Source of the DNA: CAYTIB01 sp964437725 | GTDB taxonomy: Bacteria; UBA8248; JACPRG01; G963555815 | DNA length: 37,177 bases | Reading direction: 5' to 3' | Assembly: GCA_964437725.1 (NCBI GenBank) | Contig: CAYTIB010000069.1 | Coordinates: 1 to 37,177 of the forward strand | In this document: positions 24,820 through 33,716 of the stretch, piece after piece | Layout of the letters: every line of letters starts with the position of its first letter | Position numbering within the stretch: position 1 is the stretch's first letter | Made by a program: the position numbers and the translations under genes | The notes under the pieces: generated by a model | Database searches by the model: none | What the model saw: only the letters and a program-made list of their open reading frames with translations | What the model was told of the DNA's origin: nothing

Positions 24820-25566
24820 TTAAAATCGCGTATCGCGTTTCTCCCCTGTAACATTTTTCGACTTTAGATGCTGCAAAGCATGCCGGTAGTCGTCGTTTGT
24901 GTCAATATCAAACCAAGTATCACGAGTCAACATTGCGTGCAAAGAAGATTTGGCAATGAGGCGCTTCACGCCCCCCGTTAGACTGTAATCACCGTCCTGA
25001 AAGGCAGATTTCAAAGCCGGGAAAATTCTCTCATCAAGAGAAAAAAGACCCATATCTACTCCCGTAAACTTCTTAAGTTCCTTTCCAATTTTCCGGACGA
25101 AACCTTCTCCATCCACCCAAACCTTAGTGGCCTCATCAAGATCTAAGCGTTCGTCCTCCCCTTCGTAAACAGACAATGCCAAATCGCTACCACATTCCTT
25201 CACAAAGCGTTCCAATGTAATGGGGTCAAAGATATGATCGACCATTAATACGAAGAAAGGGCACCCTTCCAGGAATCCCCTTGCTGCTTCAAGGGAAGTC
25301 CCATTTCCTAGTTGCCATTTCGAATTTTCTACAACTCTCAGCACGAACCGCCACTCACCCAAAGCATCAATTCCGTCCTTCACAGCCTTAGAAGAGCATC
25401 CAATAACAACGATCACTTCGCCTATTTCCTTTATAGATGCCAAACACCGAAGTTGGCGTTCTAATAGACTGACCCCCAAGATTCTTACTAAGGGTTTGGG
25501 TAATTCCAAACCAAAATCCTGAAGACGGGTGCCCGGACCGGCTGCTAAAACCACAGCCTTTTTCAT
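24820..25566 (-). CDS. Nucleotidyltransferase, inositol-1-phosphate cytidylyltransferase-like
   Basis: This 248-residue sugar-phosphate nucleotidyltransferase begins with the nucleotide-binding VVLAAGPGTRL and LPKPLVRILG. The middle and C-terminal segments resemble the CTP:inositol-1-phosphate cytidylyltransferase of di-myo-inositol-phosphate and phosphoinositide-type pathways: NGTSLEAARGFL, LMVDHIFDP, DEATKVWVDGEGFVRKIGKEL, FTGVDMGLFSLD and TWFDIDTNDDY. The product would be a CDP-activated polyol or sugar. No phosphatidyltransferase domain is fused to it, unlike the bifunctional archaeal enzymes. The ATG is preceded by a strong GAGGAG. It ends a - strand run after the HEAT-like protein and is convergent to hemQ. 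The fold is certain; the specific substrate is inference from remembered family segments, and a LicC-type or other nucleotidyltransferase is the alternative. Confidence 0.82.
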   Translation of the reverse strand: MKKAVVLAAGPGTRLQDFGLELPKPLVRILGVSLLERQLRCLASIKEIGEVIVVIGCSSKAVKDGIDALGEWRFVLRVVENSKWQLGNGTSLEAARGFLEGCPFFVLMVDHIFDPITLERFVKECGSDLALSVYEGEDERLDLDEATKVWVDGEGFVRKIGKELKKFTGVDMGLFSLDERIFPALKSAFQDGDYSLTGGVKRLIAKSSLHAMLTRDTWFDIDTNDDYRHALQHLKSKNVTGEKRDTRF

Positions 25567-25624
25567 ATACTTCTCCTCTCATACCTCACTTGAATGGTCC
25601 GGTTAGGATCACCACAATGCTAGC

Positions 25625-25840
25625 CTACGAGACAAAACGCTTTCCACTTGGCTTCTCTCTACCCAAAACAATTTTCACAACTTCACCCGACACCATGGTA
25701 AGGTCTGAGCACTCACTTTTTGGCACTTCATCAAATTTCCGTGCCTTAGAGGACATTAACATTTTCATTGATTCCCCATTGAAGCCCAGGCGTTTAGGTG
25801 TCTGTGAAATTCCAGAATAGTACACCCTAACAAAAATCAT
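25625..25840 (-). CDS. Possible small ORF, 71 residues (doubtful)
   Basis: The 373-base gap between the HEAT-like gene and the nucleotidyltransferase holds this - strand frame. It reads as a fairly protein-like, basic sequence (YYSGISQTPKRLGFNGES, KARKFDEVPKSECSD, TMVSGEVVKIVLGREKP). It ends 58 bases before the nucleotidyltransferase start and is co-oriented with both neighbours. No good ribosome site precedes the ATG at 25840; an internal ATG at 25768 or 25762 could serve. I do not recognise it. An overlapping + strand frame at 25590-25820 looks less likely because both flanking genes are on the - strand. It may equally be non-coding. Confidence 0.3.
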   Translation of the reverse strand: MIFVRVYYSGISQTPKRLGFNGESMKMLMSSKARKFDEVPKSECSDLTMVSGEVVKIVLGREKPSGKRFVS

Positions 25841-25939
25841 TCTGGCTAAAATATGTTTCTAATTTAGATATCGGTGTTTCTCTGCGGGGGGAACGATTTT
25901 AGTAATCAATGATTTCGAAGTTCAAAAAACCCGAACTCA

Positions 25940-27691
25940 TCAGCTAGATGTGATGATTCGAGATTGCTCCTTCGCCCTTGCCGAACTGGAAGCCCTTCCC
26001 TCAGTAGCCGCTCTGCGAGCCTCACCTGGCGTAATAATCAAAGAAGAACTGTCCCTTTCATCACTATCCAGATCCTCCGGCTTCCCCTGACGGGATGGTG
26101 AGTCTTCAACAGGTAGCTCTTTTGAAACTTGAGCCATAAGAGAACGAAAAACCAATTCATAAAGGAAAGGATGCGCAGCCGGTCCTTCTCCCAAATTTTC
26201 AAGGCTTTTCATGACTCCCAGAACTAATTCCGCGGACTCCTTCTGATTCGTCTTAATTAAGACGTAAGCCGAACCCGAAAGCCGGGTTTTGAATCTGTCC
26301 AACCGTTCTTTTTGAAATAGCTCAGTAGTCGCCCTACTACAAACCTTCCCAAGTTGTTCTTGACGGGCACCCCCACTAACAACCAGTTGACTTTCCAACA
26401 ATTCCTTTATTTCATCTACGTAGGTCGCGACTTCATCCGCTCCAAAACCCCATGTGGAAAATGCTGGTTGGTCCAAAAGCTTCCGAACGTCTTCCGGAGA
26501 TACCGTGTCGACCGTCATTTCGGCAAACTCATCCACAAATAGGTCGATAGCGCCTTCCGCTCCCCCAGCTATTTCTGAGATATACCCTTGATGTATTGGA
26601 AACCCTTGCGGGACATCTGCATTCAGATCACCGCTCAGTTTGTAAGCCAGGCGAATCAGATCTGCAACCTCAGAAGGTGGGACCTCTGCTACTGAGAATT
26701 CTCGGCCTGCCTCAGTAATCTCCTTCACATACGAACGGAAAGAGCGAAGCGTGACCTCAAGTGCTGAAAAATCCAACAAACCTTGCTCATCATTAACAAT
26801 CGCTTGGAGCAAAAGACGCCCACTCCCACGGATCGGCTTTGCTAGCCATACAACCCTTGACCCCGTCCGGTCTACCACGCTCATAAAACCTTGGGGCGGA
26901 TTAACTAATGGGCGATATATCTTCTCCTCCCCTGGCTTTCTTGGATCTCCATGCTCCTCAGATCCGATCCCTTGGGATTCCAGTTGATACAAAGCCCGAC
27001 GAACTAACCGTACGGTTTCTCTGTCAAGATCTCCACTCGCATACTCCTCCAGAATTTTCTTGGCCCTGGGATTACCCAAGGCAACAAGAGCTTCTATGGT
27101 CTCAGATGGAGGCTGATTTTCCCGACTGCGCATGAGATCTATAAACTTCATGGTGATCCCAGGATTTGACCGGGCCATCTCAAGAAGGGTAGCTTGACGA
27201 AGCAATGGAGAAAGCTGTACGAATTTGACAAAAAGTGGATTCGAACCGTGAAAAGTTTCGAAATTTAAATCTTCTATCCCCAATAAAATAGATCTGGCAT
27301 GGTCCAATGATTCTGCCATTCCCACCTCCAGGGGATGGCCCATCTGCTCCAGGATCTCAGCCGAACGCTTTTTGGCTCCCACATCCACATTTGCTTCAAA
27401 AATTAATTTCTCTAAAAAGGGAGCTGCCTCAAGGTCTTCAAGGTGACCAATCAAATCGATCAGATCAAGTCGTTCCGCAGGAGACACTTCTTCAATTCGC
27501 TGCACCAAGGCAGGTAGGTAGCTTCCGATGCGAACCTTCAACTCGGCAACTAATTCCCCGGCTTCCTGTAGTCCATCATCTTGCTTGAGAGAATCAAGGA
27601 CCCGGCCGAGAAACTCGTTAATTTCCTTTCGCTTAGAGCCGGAGGCCACCGGTGCGGCCTTCTTATGCCGCTTCCCGGAACGTTTTGACAT
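25940..27691 (-). CDS. Large HEAT-repeat-like protein of unknown function
   Basis: I do not recognise a named family for this 583-residue protein. The start is basic (MSKRSGKRHKKAAPVASGSK). Residues about 25-240 are helical and repeat-like, with HEAT-type features: LIGHLEDLEAAPFLEKLI, AKKRSAEILEQMGHPLE, TIEALVALGNPRAKKILE and ETVRLVRRALYQLES. Residues about 260-370 change character (FMSVVDRTGSRVVWLAKP, GRLLLQAIVNDEQGLLDFS) and look like a separate alpha/beta domain. The last 50 residues are acidic then Ser/Arg-rich, probably disordered (EDLDSDERDSSS). No signal peptide or membrane segment is seen. It follows the split transketolase by 163 bases on the same strand. A scaffold or binding role is a guess based only on the HEAT-like repeats. 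Confidence 0.8.
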   Translation of the reverse strand: MSKRSGKRHKKAAPVASGSKRKEINEFLGRVLDSLKQDDGLQEAGELVAELKVRIGSYLPALVQRIEEVSPAERLDLIDLIGHLEDLEAAPFLEKLIFEANVDVGAKKRSAEILEQMGHPLEVGMAESLDHARSILLGIEDLNFETFHGSNPLFVKFVQLSPLLRQATLLEMARSNPGITMKFIDLMRSRENQPPSETIEALVALGNPRAKKILEEYASGDLDRETVRLVRRALYQLESQGIGSEEHGDPRKPGEEKIYRPLVNPPQGFMSVVDRTGSRVVWLAKPIRGSGRLLLQAIVNDEQGLLDFSALEVTLRSFRSYVKEITEAGREFSVAEVPPSEVADLIRLAYKLSGDLNADVPQGFPIHQGYISEIAGGAEGAIDLFVDEFAEMTVDTVSPEDVRKLLDQPAFSTWGFGADEVATYVDEIKELLESQLVVSGGARQEQLGKVCSRATTELFQKERLDRFKTRLSGSAYVLIKTNQKESAELVLGVMKSLENLGEGPAAHPFLYELVFRSLMAQVSKELPVEDSPSRQGKPEDLDSDERDSSSLIITPGEARRAATEGRASSSARAKEQSRIITSS

Positions 27692-27834
27692 TTACTTTGC
27701 AACCAAAAAAGAATCTGGCCGGTACCACTTCCCCTTGAACAATTTAGATCTCCCGAATAAGGTTCCACGTCTGCTAATCACAGAATGAACCGGCACCGCC
27801 CCTACCAGTTGCTTTTGTCAGTAAAATGTAGGAC

Positions 27835-27860
27835 ATGTAAACCAATATTTTGGTTTACAT
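27835..27860 (-). repeat. Perfect 11-base inverted repeat spanning the transketolase C-subunit stop codon
   Basis: ATGTAAACCAA (27835-27845) and TTGGTTTACAT (27850-27860) are exact inverted copies with a 4-base loop. The stop codon of the gene lies within it. No T-run follows on the - strand, so it is not a standard intrinsic terminator; it could stabilise the mRNA 3' end or be a protein-binding site. Confidence 0.6.
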
Positions 27861-28832
27861 ATTCGCAACAGTGGCATGAAGCGTGGTTTTTTTCTGAAGC
27901 ACACGCTCAACCGCACTAAGTATGGAAGAAGTCGTAAATCCATACCTTTCAAGAAGTTCTGCAGGTTTTCCTGATTCCGCATAAGTATCATCCAAGCCAA
28001 CATATTCGATCGGGACAGGATGATTTTTCGCCACAGCCATGCTGACCACGTTAGAAAGCCCCCCAACCAATAGATGCTCCTCAGCAACCACCAAAGCGCC
28101 AGCCGCTCGCGCAGCCTCCGTAACACTTTCCACATCCAACGGCTTGAGGGTATGTACATCCACAACTCCAACATCCAGATTCTCTTCCTTGGCAAGATCG
28201 CTAGCTTTTATCGACTCAGCAACTAACAAACCATTCGTCAAAATGTTTACATCCTTGCCCAAACGATGGACCACCGATTTGCCTAATTCTATCTTTTCCT
28301 CATTCCCGTATATTATGGGAGAGGGAGGTCTCCCCACCCGAATATATATTGGCCCGACAATTTCCGCTGCTTGTCTGATCAAGCACTCTGCCGACCACTG
28401 GTCTGAGGGTACGACAACTCGAAATCCCGGCAGGGAACATGCAAGGGCCAAATCCTCGACACTTTGCTGAGACGGTCCGTCCTCCCCTATTGAAATTCCC
28501 CCGTGAGACGCAACCACCTTTACGTTCAGACCAGGATACGCGACACACATTCTAAGCTGGTCGAAACCTTTGCCCATCAAGAAGACAGCGAAACTGCTGA
28601 TGAAGGGAATTTTTCCAGACGAAGCCAGCCCGGCCGCGATTGACACCATATTGGCTTCAGCAATACCGACATTAAAAAACCGGTCTGGAAATCTTTCCCC
28701 AAACTTCTTGGTCCTGGTAGATTCAGCCAGATCGGCATCGAGAACAACGATGTTCGAGTTTTGTTCACCCAACTCTTGCAAAACTTTTCCATAGGCGTCG
28801 CGTGTCGCACCGCCTAACTCGAATTCTCGCAT
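27855..28832 (-). CDS. Transketolase, C-terminal subunit
   Basis: This 325-residue protein carries the pyrimidine-binding and C-terminal domains of transketolase, split from the N-terminal subunit encoded just upstream. Signatures are ATRDAYGKVLQELGEQ, VVLDADLAESTRTKKFGERF, FFNVGIAEANMVSIAAGLA (with the catalytic Glu of the TPP enzyme), SHGGISIGEDGPSQQSVEDL and DVHTLKPLDVESV. Such split pairs are annotated as transketolase; related pairs can act in other two-carbon or ketol transfers. The ATG follows the N-subunit gene by 11 bases with AGGAG upstream, so both subunits should be made together. Its stop codon lies within a perfect hairpin. The family is certain; the sugar specificity is assumed. 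Confidence 0.95.
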   Translation of the reverse strand: MREFELGGATRDAYGKVLQELGEQNSNIVVLDADLAESTRTKKFGERFPDRFFNVGIAEANMVSIAAGLASSGKIPFISSFAVFLMGKGFDQLRMCVAYPGLNVKVVASHGGISIGEDGPSQQSVEDLALACSLPGFRVVVPSDQWSAECLIRQAAEIVGPIYIRVGRPPSPIIYGNEEKIELGKSVVHRLGKDVNILTNGLLVAESIKASDLAKEENLDVGVVDVHTLKPLDVESVTEAARAAGALVVAEEHLLVGGLSNVVSMAVAKNHPVPIEYVGLDDTYAESGKPAELLERYGFTTSSILSAVERVLQKKTTLHATVANM

Positions 28833-28843
28833 CTACAATTCTC

Positions 28844-29692
28844 CTAGGCGAGATCCCTGAACGCCAAGTCAGCCTCTTCCGGATTCGGTGCACGCCCGTG
28901 AAAAGCCGGATTGTTTTCCATAATAGACGCGCCCTTCCCTTTGATGGTCCGGGCGATGATGACACACGGCTGACCCTCATGATCTGAGCATGTCAAAAGG
29001 GCGTCATATATTTGCCTCACGTCATGCCCATCAATTTCTTGAACAAACCAACCAAAAGCCTGCCACTTAGGAACCAGTGGTTCCATATCAATTATATCTT
29101 TGGTAAATCCGTCGAGTTGAATTTGGTTTACATCAACAATGGCTGTCAAGTTGTCGAGCTTGTGTTGCGCGGCAAACATCACACCTTCCCACACCTGTCC
29201 TTCTTCCAACTCACCATCACCCAGCAAAACATAGGTCTGGCAGGAGGTTTTGTCTATCCGCGCCGCCAGAGACAATCCGACTCCGACGGAAAGTCCCTGG
29301 CCTAAAGAGCCCGTCGAAGCTTCGAGGATCGGGAGAAACCGCTTGTCCGGATGGCCCTGAAGGCGGCTTCCCAGTTTGCGCAAGGTCTTAAGTTCCTCCT
29401 TAGAAACATATCCATATTCGGAGAGAACCGCGTAAAGCGCAGGAACACCGTGACCCTTACTGAGGACAAACCGATCACGGTCTTCCCAATCGGGGTCTTC
29501 GGGTTTTCGATGTCGGAGGAAATATGAATAGAGTACAAGAAGAATCTCTACCATGGAGAAAGAGCCACCGGGGTGACCAGAACCCGCTTCGATAATCATT
29601 TCAAGAATTTCCCGCCTGAGACGGGTGGCTTGAACAACCAATTCTTCAAATGAGGGAATAAGCGTGTTCTTCGAATTGTCTTTCAGAGACAC
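28844..29692 (-). CDS. Transketolase, N-terminal (TPP-binding) subunit
   Basis: This 282-residue protein binds the diphosphate end of thiamine diphosphate and forms an active enzyme with the C-subunit. The TPP motif begins GDGELEEGQVWEG and ends in IVDVNQIQLDG. Earlier segments AGSGHPGGSFSMVEIL and FVLSKGHGVPALYAVL contain the conserved His residues, and GSLGQGLSVGVGLSLAAR is typical. The start at 29692 gives MSLKDNSKNTLIPSFEELV before the conserved core. The 250 bases between this gene and the upstream EF-G gene hold no ORF I would support; they contain a 7-base inverted repeat at 29856-29879 without a T-run. The pair probably supplies pentose-phosphate interconversion. Confidence 0.95.
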   Translation of the reverse strand: MSLKDNSKNTLIPSFEELVVQATRLRREILEMIIEAGSGHPGGSFSMVEILLVLYSYFLRHRKPEDPDWEDRDRFVLSKGHGVPALYAVLSEYGYVSKEELKTLRKLGSRLQGHPDKRFLPILEASTGSLGQGLSVGVGLSLAARIDKTSCQTYVLLGDGELEEGQVWEGVMFAAQHKLDNLTAIVDVNQIQLDGFTKDIIDMEPLVPKWQAFGWFVQEIDGHDVRQIYDALLTCSDHEGQPCVIIARTIKGKGASIMENNPAFHGRAPNPEEADLAFRDLA

Positions 29693-29942
29693 CGAACAGT
29701 TCGCCTTTTCCGGAGCTACAGCCTTTGGATAAAAGAGATTCAGGTTAAACCGCGACCACTAGATCCACCCTCCCCCATAATAGCCTCTCAGTCGGGCCAC
29801 GGAGACACCACGCAACTGGGTAAGCACTAAAACACATAAGGGTAGAGCAATTCTCAGCAGATTCTACCAACCATCTGCTTTCGAAGCAACCGAGGAAAAC
29901 ACAACCAAAATTCCTCACGACGCCGAGAGTACCGACGGGTTT

Positions 29943-32000
29943 TCAAACTCTTTCCTTACTTTTAGTTCGATCGATAGCACCATATTGGGAAAATTTCATC
30001 GAATACGTTGCTCGTCCTTCAGAGACTGAGCGTAAATCTGTGCTGTAACCAAACATATCTGCAAGAGGAATAAGGGTTTTGACGGAACTAGAGCTTTCTT
30101 TTGTGGCAACTTCTTCAATTTTACCCTTTCGGCTGTTGAGGTCGTTGATGATGTTGCCCAAAAATTCCTCGGGTGCGACAACTTCTACGTCCATGATAGG
30201 TTCAAGAAAAATGGGGGAAGCTTTCTCCGTTGCGGCTTGAAAACCGATAGCGGATGCCACCTCAAAAGCAGTTTGGGTGCTTTGCAATTCGTTGAAGGTA
30301 GCATCTACAACAGACACGGAGAGATCCACCATTTTATAACCACCCAGTGGTCCATTTTCAGCCGAAGCAAAAAGTGCCCTTTCGACAGGTTCTCTATATT
30401 CTTCCGGTAGGTTTGGATGCTTCACATTAACAACGACCCCCGACCCACGAGGCGTGGGCTCAAGGTGGACAACCACCCTGGCAAACTGCGCTTTTCCGTC
30501 AATCTCTCGATCGAAGACTCCTTCTCCTTCTTCGGAAGTAGAAACTGTCTCACGGTAAACCACTCGCGGCATTCCTGCTCTAACAGGAACGAGAAATTCC
30601 TCCTCGAGTCGCCGGAGAATAACGTCTAGGTGAAGTTCGCCCATGCCGGACAGAACTGTCTGTCCTGTCTCATCATCCACGCGAACATGGAAAGTAGGAT
30701 CCTCGGCCTGAAGCTTTTTAAGAGCATCTTGAAGTTTTTTTTCGTCGGCCGAAAATCTCAATTCGACTGCTACGTAGATGACAGGATCCGGAAAGTCTAG
30801 TAATTCATAGAGAATGGGATGATCTCGCTCACACAGGGTATCACCTGTCATGGTTTCTTTTAGTCCTGCAACAGCAGCGATATTTCCAGCTTCAACCTTA
30901 TCCAACCTGCTTCTCTTATCAGCAAACATCTGAAAAATTCGTGCCACTCTTTCGTCTACACCTCGGTTCGGGTTATAAACTTGCTCTCCGGTTCGAAGTA
31001 CCCCCGAGTAAACCCGAAGATATGTAACCCGACGTCCCTTTTCTGTCATAATCTTAAAGGCAAGCGCGGAAAGTGGTGCGTTGACGTCGTGGGATCGTTT
31101 CACAAGAGATTCCGAAACAGGATCCATCCCATCGATTGGGGGAAGATCCGACGGAGCGGGAAGAAAGTCCACTACAGCATCCATAAGTGCCTGGATCCCA
31201 ACATTTCTTAACCCAGAGCCGCAAAGCACTGGAAAGGCCCTGCTAGACAGCGTAATCCGACGAATAGCCGATTTGATTACATCGGGATCTAGGCTTTCCT
31301 CTTCTTCGAGAAAACGCTCTAAAAAGACTTCATCCTCCTCAGCAACTTTTTCTAATAACTTTTCCCGAGCTTCTATTGCAAAGGGTAGGGAAGCCTCTGG
31401 AATATCCGTAAAATCATAAGTGATACCGTGATCCTCCATGCTCCATGTGACAGCCTCCATTTTCACCAAGTCGATGATGCCACGAAACTCGTTTTCGATA
31501 CCCAAGGGAAGCTGAATCACCAATCCCTTAGTGCCTAACTTTTTTTCAAGATCGTCAAGAACTCGATGGAACCCGGCACCTATACGGTCCATCTTGTTAA
31601 GGAAAACGATCCGGGGTACTCGGTGACGAGCCGCTTGCCGCCAAACTACTTCCGACTGGGGCTCCACCCCATCTACAGCGCTGAAAATGGCCACCGCACC
31701 GTCAAGAACTCGTAGGCTTCGTTCTACTTCTATAGTGAAATCCACGTGGCCAGGAGTATCAATTATGTTGATGGTGGAATCTCGCCAACCAACGGAAATA
31801 GAGGCCGCCGTAATTGTGATCCCACGCTCTCGCTCTTGCGGCATCCAGTCAGTTGTTGCAAGACCATCGTGCACCTCCCCCATCCGATGAATTGCCCCGC
31901 TGTAAAAAAGGATTCGTTCGGTAACGGTCGTCTTGCCGGCATCAATATGCGAAATGATCCCGATATTCCGAATAGACTCCACCGCTTTTACATTCACCAT
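29943..32000 (-). CDS. fusA: Translation elongation factor G
   Basis: EF-G drives ribosomal translocation, and with RRF it recycles ribosomes. The GTPase motifs are clear: SHIDAGKTT (G1), QERERGITIT (G2 region), DTPGHVDF (G3), LNKMDR (G4) and CGSGLRNVG (G5 region). Domains II to V follow, with VLSGMGELHLDVILRRL in domain III/IV and EEFLGNIINDLNSRKGKI in domain V. The length of 685 is normal. It is not next to rpsL, rpsG or tuf, which is the usual str-operon setting. It may therefore be a second EF-G paralogue or a relocated single copy; the sequence alone does not decide. An SD-like site is not obvious upstream of the ATG. Confidence 0.95.
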   Translation of the reverse strand: MVNVKAVESIRNIGIISHIDAGKTTVTERILFYSGAIHRMGEVHDGLATTDWMPQERERGITITAASISVGWRDSTINIIDTPGHVDFTIEVERSLRVLDGAVAIFSAVDGVEPQSEVVWRQAARHRVPRIVFLNKMDRIGAGFHRVLDDLEKKLGTKGLVIQLPLGIENEFRGIIDLVKMEAVTWSMEDHGITYDFTDIPEASLPFAIEAREKLLEKVAEEDEVFLERFLEEEESLDPDVIKSAIRRITLSSRAFPVLCGSGLRNVGIQALMDAVVDFLPAPSDLPPIDGMDPVSESLVKRSHDVNAPLSALAFKIMTEKGRRVTYLRVYSGVLRTGEQVYNPNRGVDERVARIFQMFADKRSRLDKVEAGNIAAVAGLKETMTGDTLCERDHPILYELLDFPDPVIYVAVELRFSADEKKLQDALKKLQAEDPTFHVRVDDETGQTVLSGMGELHLDVILRRLEEEFLVPVRAGMPRVVYRETVSTSEEGEGVFDREIDGKAQFARVVVHLEPTPRGSGVVVNVKHPNLPEEYREPVERALFASAENGPLGGYKMVDLSVSVVDATFNELQSTQTAFEVASAIGFQAATEKASPIFLEPIMDVEVVAPEEFLGNIINDLNSRKGKIEEVATKESSSSVKTLIPLADMFGYSTDLRSVSEGRATYSMKFSQYGAIDRTKSKERV

Positions 32001-32113
32001 AAGAACTTCAATTCAAGAAAAATGCCATTAAACAGCGAACGCCAACTATGAAAAAATAATTCTTAGCCCATCTCCTAATTCACGCATTTCTCTCCGATGA
32101 TAATCATCCGAAA

Positions 32114-32827
32114 CTATTCTAAGTTGTACGGTTCTCCGGTGTAATCACCGTAGACTTCTTGAAATACGATTCCAACCAAACGCATCATGCGAATCATTTC
32201 CGCCAAAGTATACAATCGGATACTACTGTACAATTCGGTCCATTCTCCCCCGTCGTCCGGAATAAGAAACCTTTTTGTATTCAGGCGACCTCGCTCATAA
32301 TCGAAGTCCATCTCATTTAGCAGTTTCGCTTTTTCGCCCTGTTTCCAGAAACGTTCCTCGAAATGTGCCATCAACCATTCTTTGTTGAGTACATCTAAAA
32401 GAAATTTTCCGCCGGGTTTTAAGGCACGAGCAATTTCACCTAACACCACTTGGTCTTCCTCCTCCATATCGAAATATCCGAAAGAGGTAAACAAAGAAAG
32501 TACATAATCAAACGAGTTATCCCGATAAGGCAATACTCGCATGTCCGCCTGTGTGAAAGGAGTTGAGTCTTCTAGACCTCTGGATACCGTATCTTGTGCT
32601 GCCCGGTCCAGGAATTTCGCTGAATTATCCAAACCAAACACGTCGAAGCCCTTCTCCCCCAGTGACAACGTGTGACGTCCATAACCACACGCCAAGTCAA
32701 GAATACGACACGGAGAAGAGAGGTCTAAAAGATGAATTACCCCGTCGACCTGAGCTTCCGTCTGGTGATCGCTAGGGTACGCCTTGACATAATCTTCGCT
32801 GAAGAATTTTCTTGTCCACTCAGACAT
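32114..32827 (-). CDS. Class I SAM-dependent methyltransferase, substrate unknown
   Basis: This 237-residue protein has the SAM-binding fold: motif I in ILDLACGYGRHTLSLGEKG, motif II acidic in VFGLDNSAKFL, a TQADMRVLPYRDNSFDYVL stretch and EIARALKPGGKFLLDVLN. The start MSEWTRKFFSEDYVKAY and the C-terminal SIRLYTLAEMIRMMRLVG are seen in generic small-molecule methyltransferases of the Methyltransf_25 kind. It lies 58 bases downstream of the pteridine-reductase-like gene and is co-oriented with it, so it may belong to the same unit. No substrate can be assigned. There is no sign of truncation. Confidence 0.87.
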   Translation of the reverse strand: MSEWTRKFFSEDYVKAYPSDHQTEAQVDGVIHLLDLSSPCRILDLACGYGRHTLSLGEKGFDVFGLDNSAKFLDRAAQDTVSRGLEDSTPFTQADMRVLPYRDNSFDYVLSLFTSFGYFDMEEEDQVVLGEIARALKPGGKFLLDVLNKEWLMAHFEERFWKQGEKAKLLNEMDFDYERGRLNTKRFLIPDDGGEWTELYSSIRLYTLAEMIRMMRLVGIVFQEVYGDYTGEPYNLE

Positions 32828-32885
32828 CCAATCCGCCCCTATTGACGAGTAACGGATGGAAAAACATGTTCGCTAGCAACTAAGT

Positions 32886-33620
32886 TTAAGCGATAAGCCG
32901 GCCCCCATCGACAGTGATGATTGAGCCTGTCATAAAGTCAGTTCCCTCAATAAGGAACTGGGCAGCGGACGCAATATCATCCGGCGAACCCAAGCGCTTC
33001 AAGGGAACCGCTTTTTTAACAACTTCTATCTCTTTGTCGGAGAAATCCTCCGGGAGCATAACCGGCCCCGGGGCGATTCCATTGACCTGGACTTCCGGAG
33101 CCAAAGCCAAGGCGAGCGATTTGGTAAGATTCACTAATGCGGCCTTGGAGGAACAGTACGGCATGTAATCGCTATAGGGGCGCTCCGCCGCCCAGTCGAC
33201 AATGTTGAGAATCTTACCCCTTCCTCTCTCCTTCATTCCAGGCCCAATAAGTCGAGCTAGTAGAAAAGGGGCTTTGACGTTAACGTCTAGATTCTGATCC
33301 CAATCTGCTTCGGTCAGTTGCATGAATGGTTTTCGATGATATACGGATGCGCTGTTAACAAGGACGTCAATCGGCCCCAGTCCTTCTTCAATGGCTCCAA
33401 CTATTGACTCCACTTTGTCGGCACGCGACAAATCGCCCTGCACGGGGAAAGCTTTAACTCCCATTCCACGAATTTCTTCCGCAGTCATTTCAGCTTGCGA
33501 CTCGGAACGGTTGTAATGAACTGCAACATCAGCTCCTTGACGAGCAAGTCTGATAGCAATCGCTCGACCTACACGCACAGCCGACCCAGTTACCAGAACG
33601 CATTTACGCTGTAAGTGCAA
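32886..33620 (-). CDS. Short-chain dehydrogenase of the pteridine reductase (PTR1/FolM) type
   Basis: This 244-residue SDR has the nucleotide-binding TGSAVRVGRAIA at residues 11-22. The TGxxxRxG form, with Arg, is typical of pteridine reductases that prefer NADPH. The catalytic Tyr and Lys are Y155 and K159 (PYCSSKAAL). The usual catalytic Ser is replaced by D142 (LNIVDWAAERP), the same Asp-for-Ser change known from PTR1 and FolM. It would reduce dihydro- or oxidised pterins or folates. The start is TTG with GGAGGG five bases upstream. It lies 96 bases after a QueD/PTPS-family gene, which supports a pterin role. A general SDR is the alternative, but the Arg and Asp signatures make this unlikely. 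Confidence 0.85.
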   Translation of the reverse strand: MHLQRKCVLVTGSAVRVGRAIAIRLARQGADVAVHYNRSESQAEMTAEEIRGMGVKAFPVQGDLSRADKVESIVGAIEEGLGPIDVLVNSASVYHRKPFMQLTEADWDQNLDVNVKAPFLLARLIGPGMKERGRGKILNIVDWAAERPYSDYMPYCSSKAALVNLTKSLALALAPEVQVNGIAPGPVMLPEDFSDKEIEVVKKAVPLKRLGSPDDIASAAQFLIEGTDFMTGSIITVDGGRLIA

Positions 33621-33716
33621 TGAATCCCTCCATTATATTGAACATCAAAACACACTTAGCAGGTGATCAGTCATCACAAATCTGACGGGAATCCAACAAT
33701 TTTTCCCATCGACCGA

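Noticed and set aside
25590..25820. 76-codon + strand frame in the nucleotidyltransferase/HEAT gap
   Set aside because: Antisense to the somewhat better - strand frame, no ribosome site, and both neighbours are on the - strand.
29856..29879. 7-base inverted repeat between EF-G and transketolase genes as a terminator
   Set aside because: No T-run follows on the - strand, so it does not meet terminator criteria.
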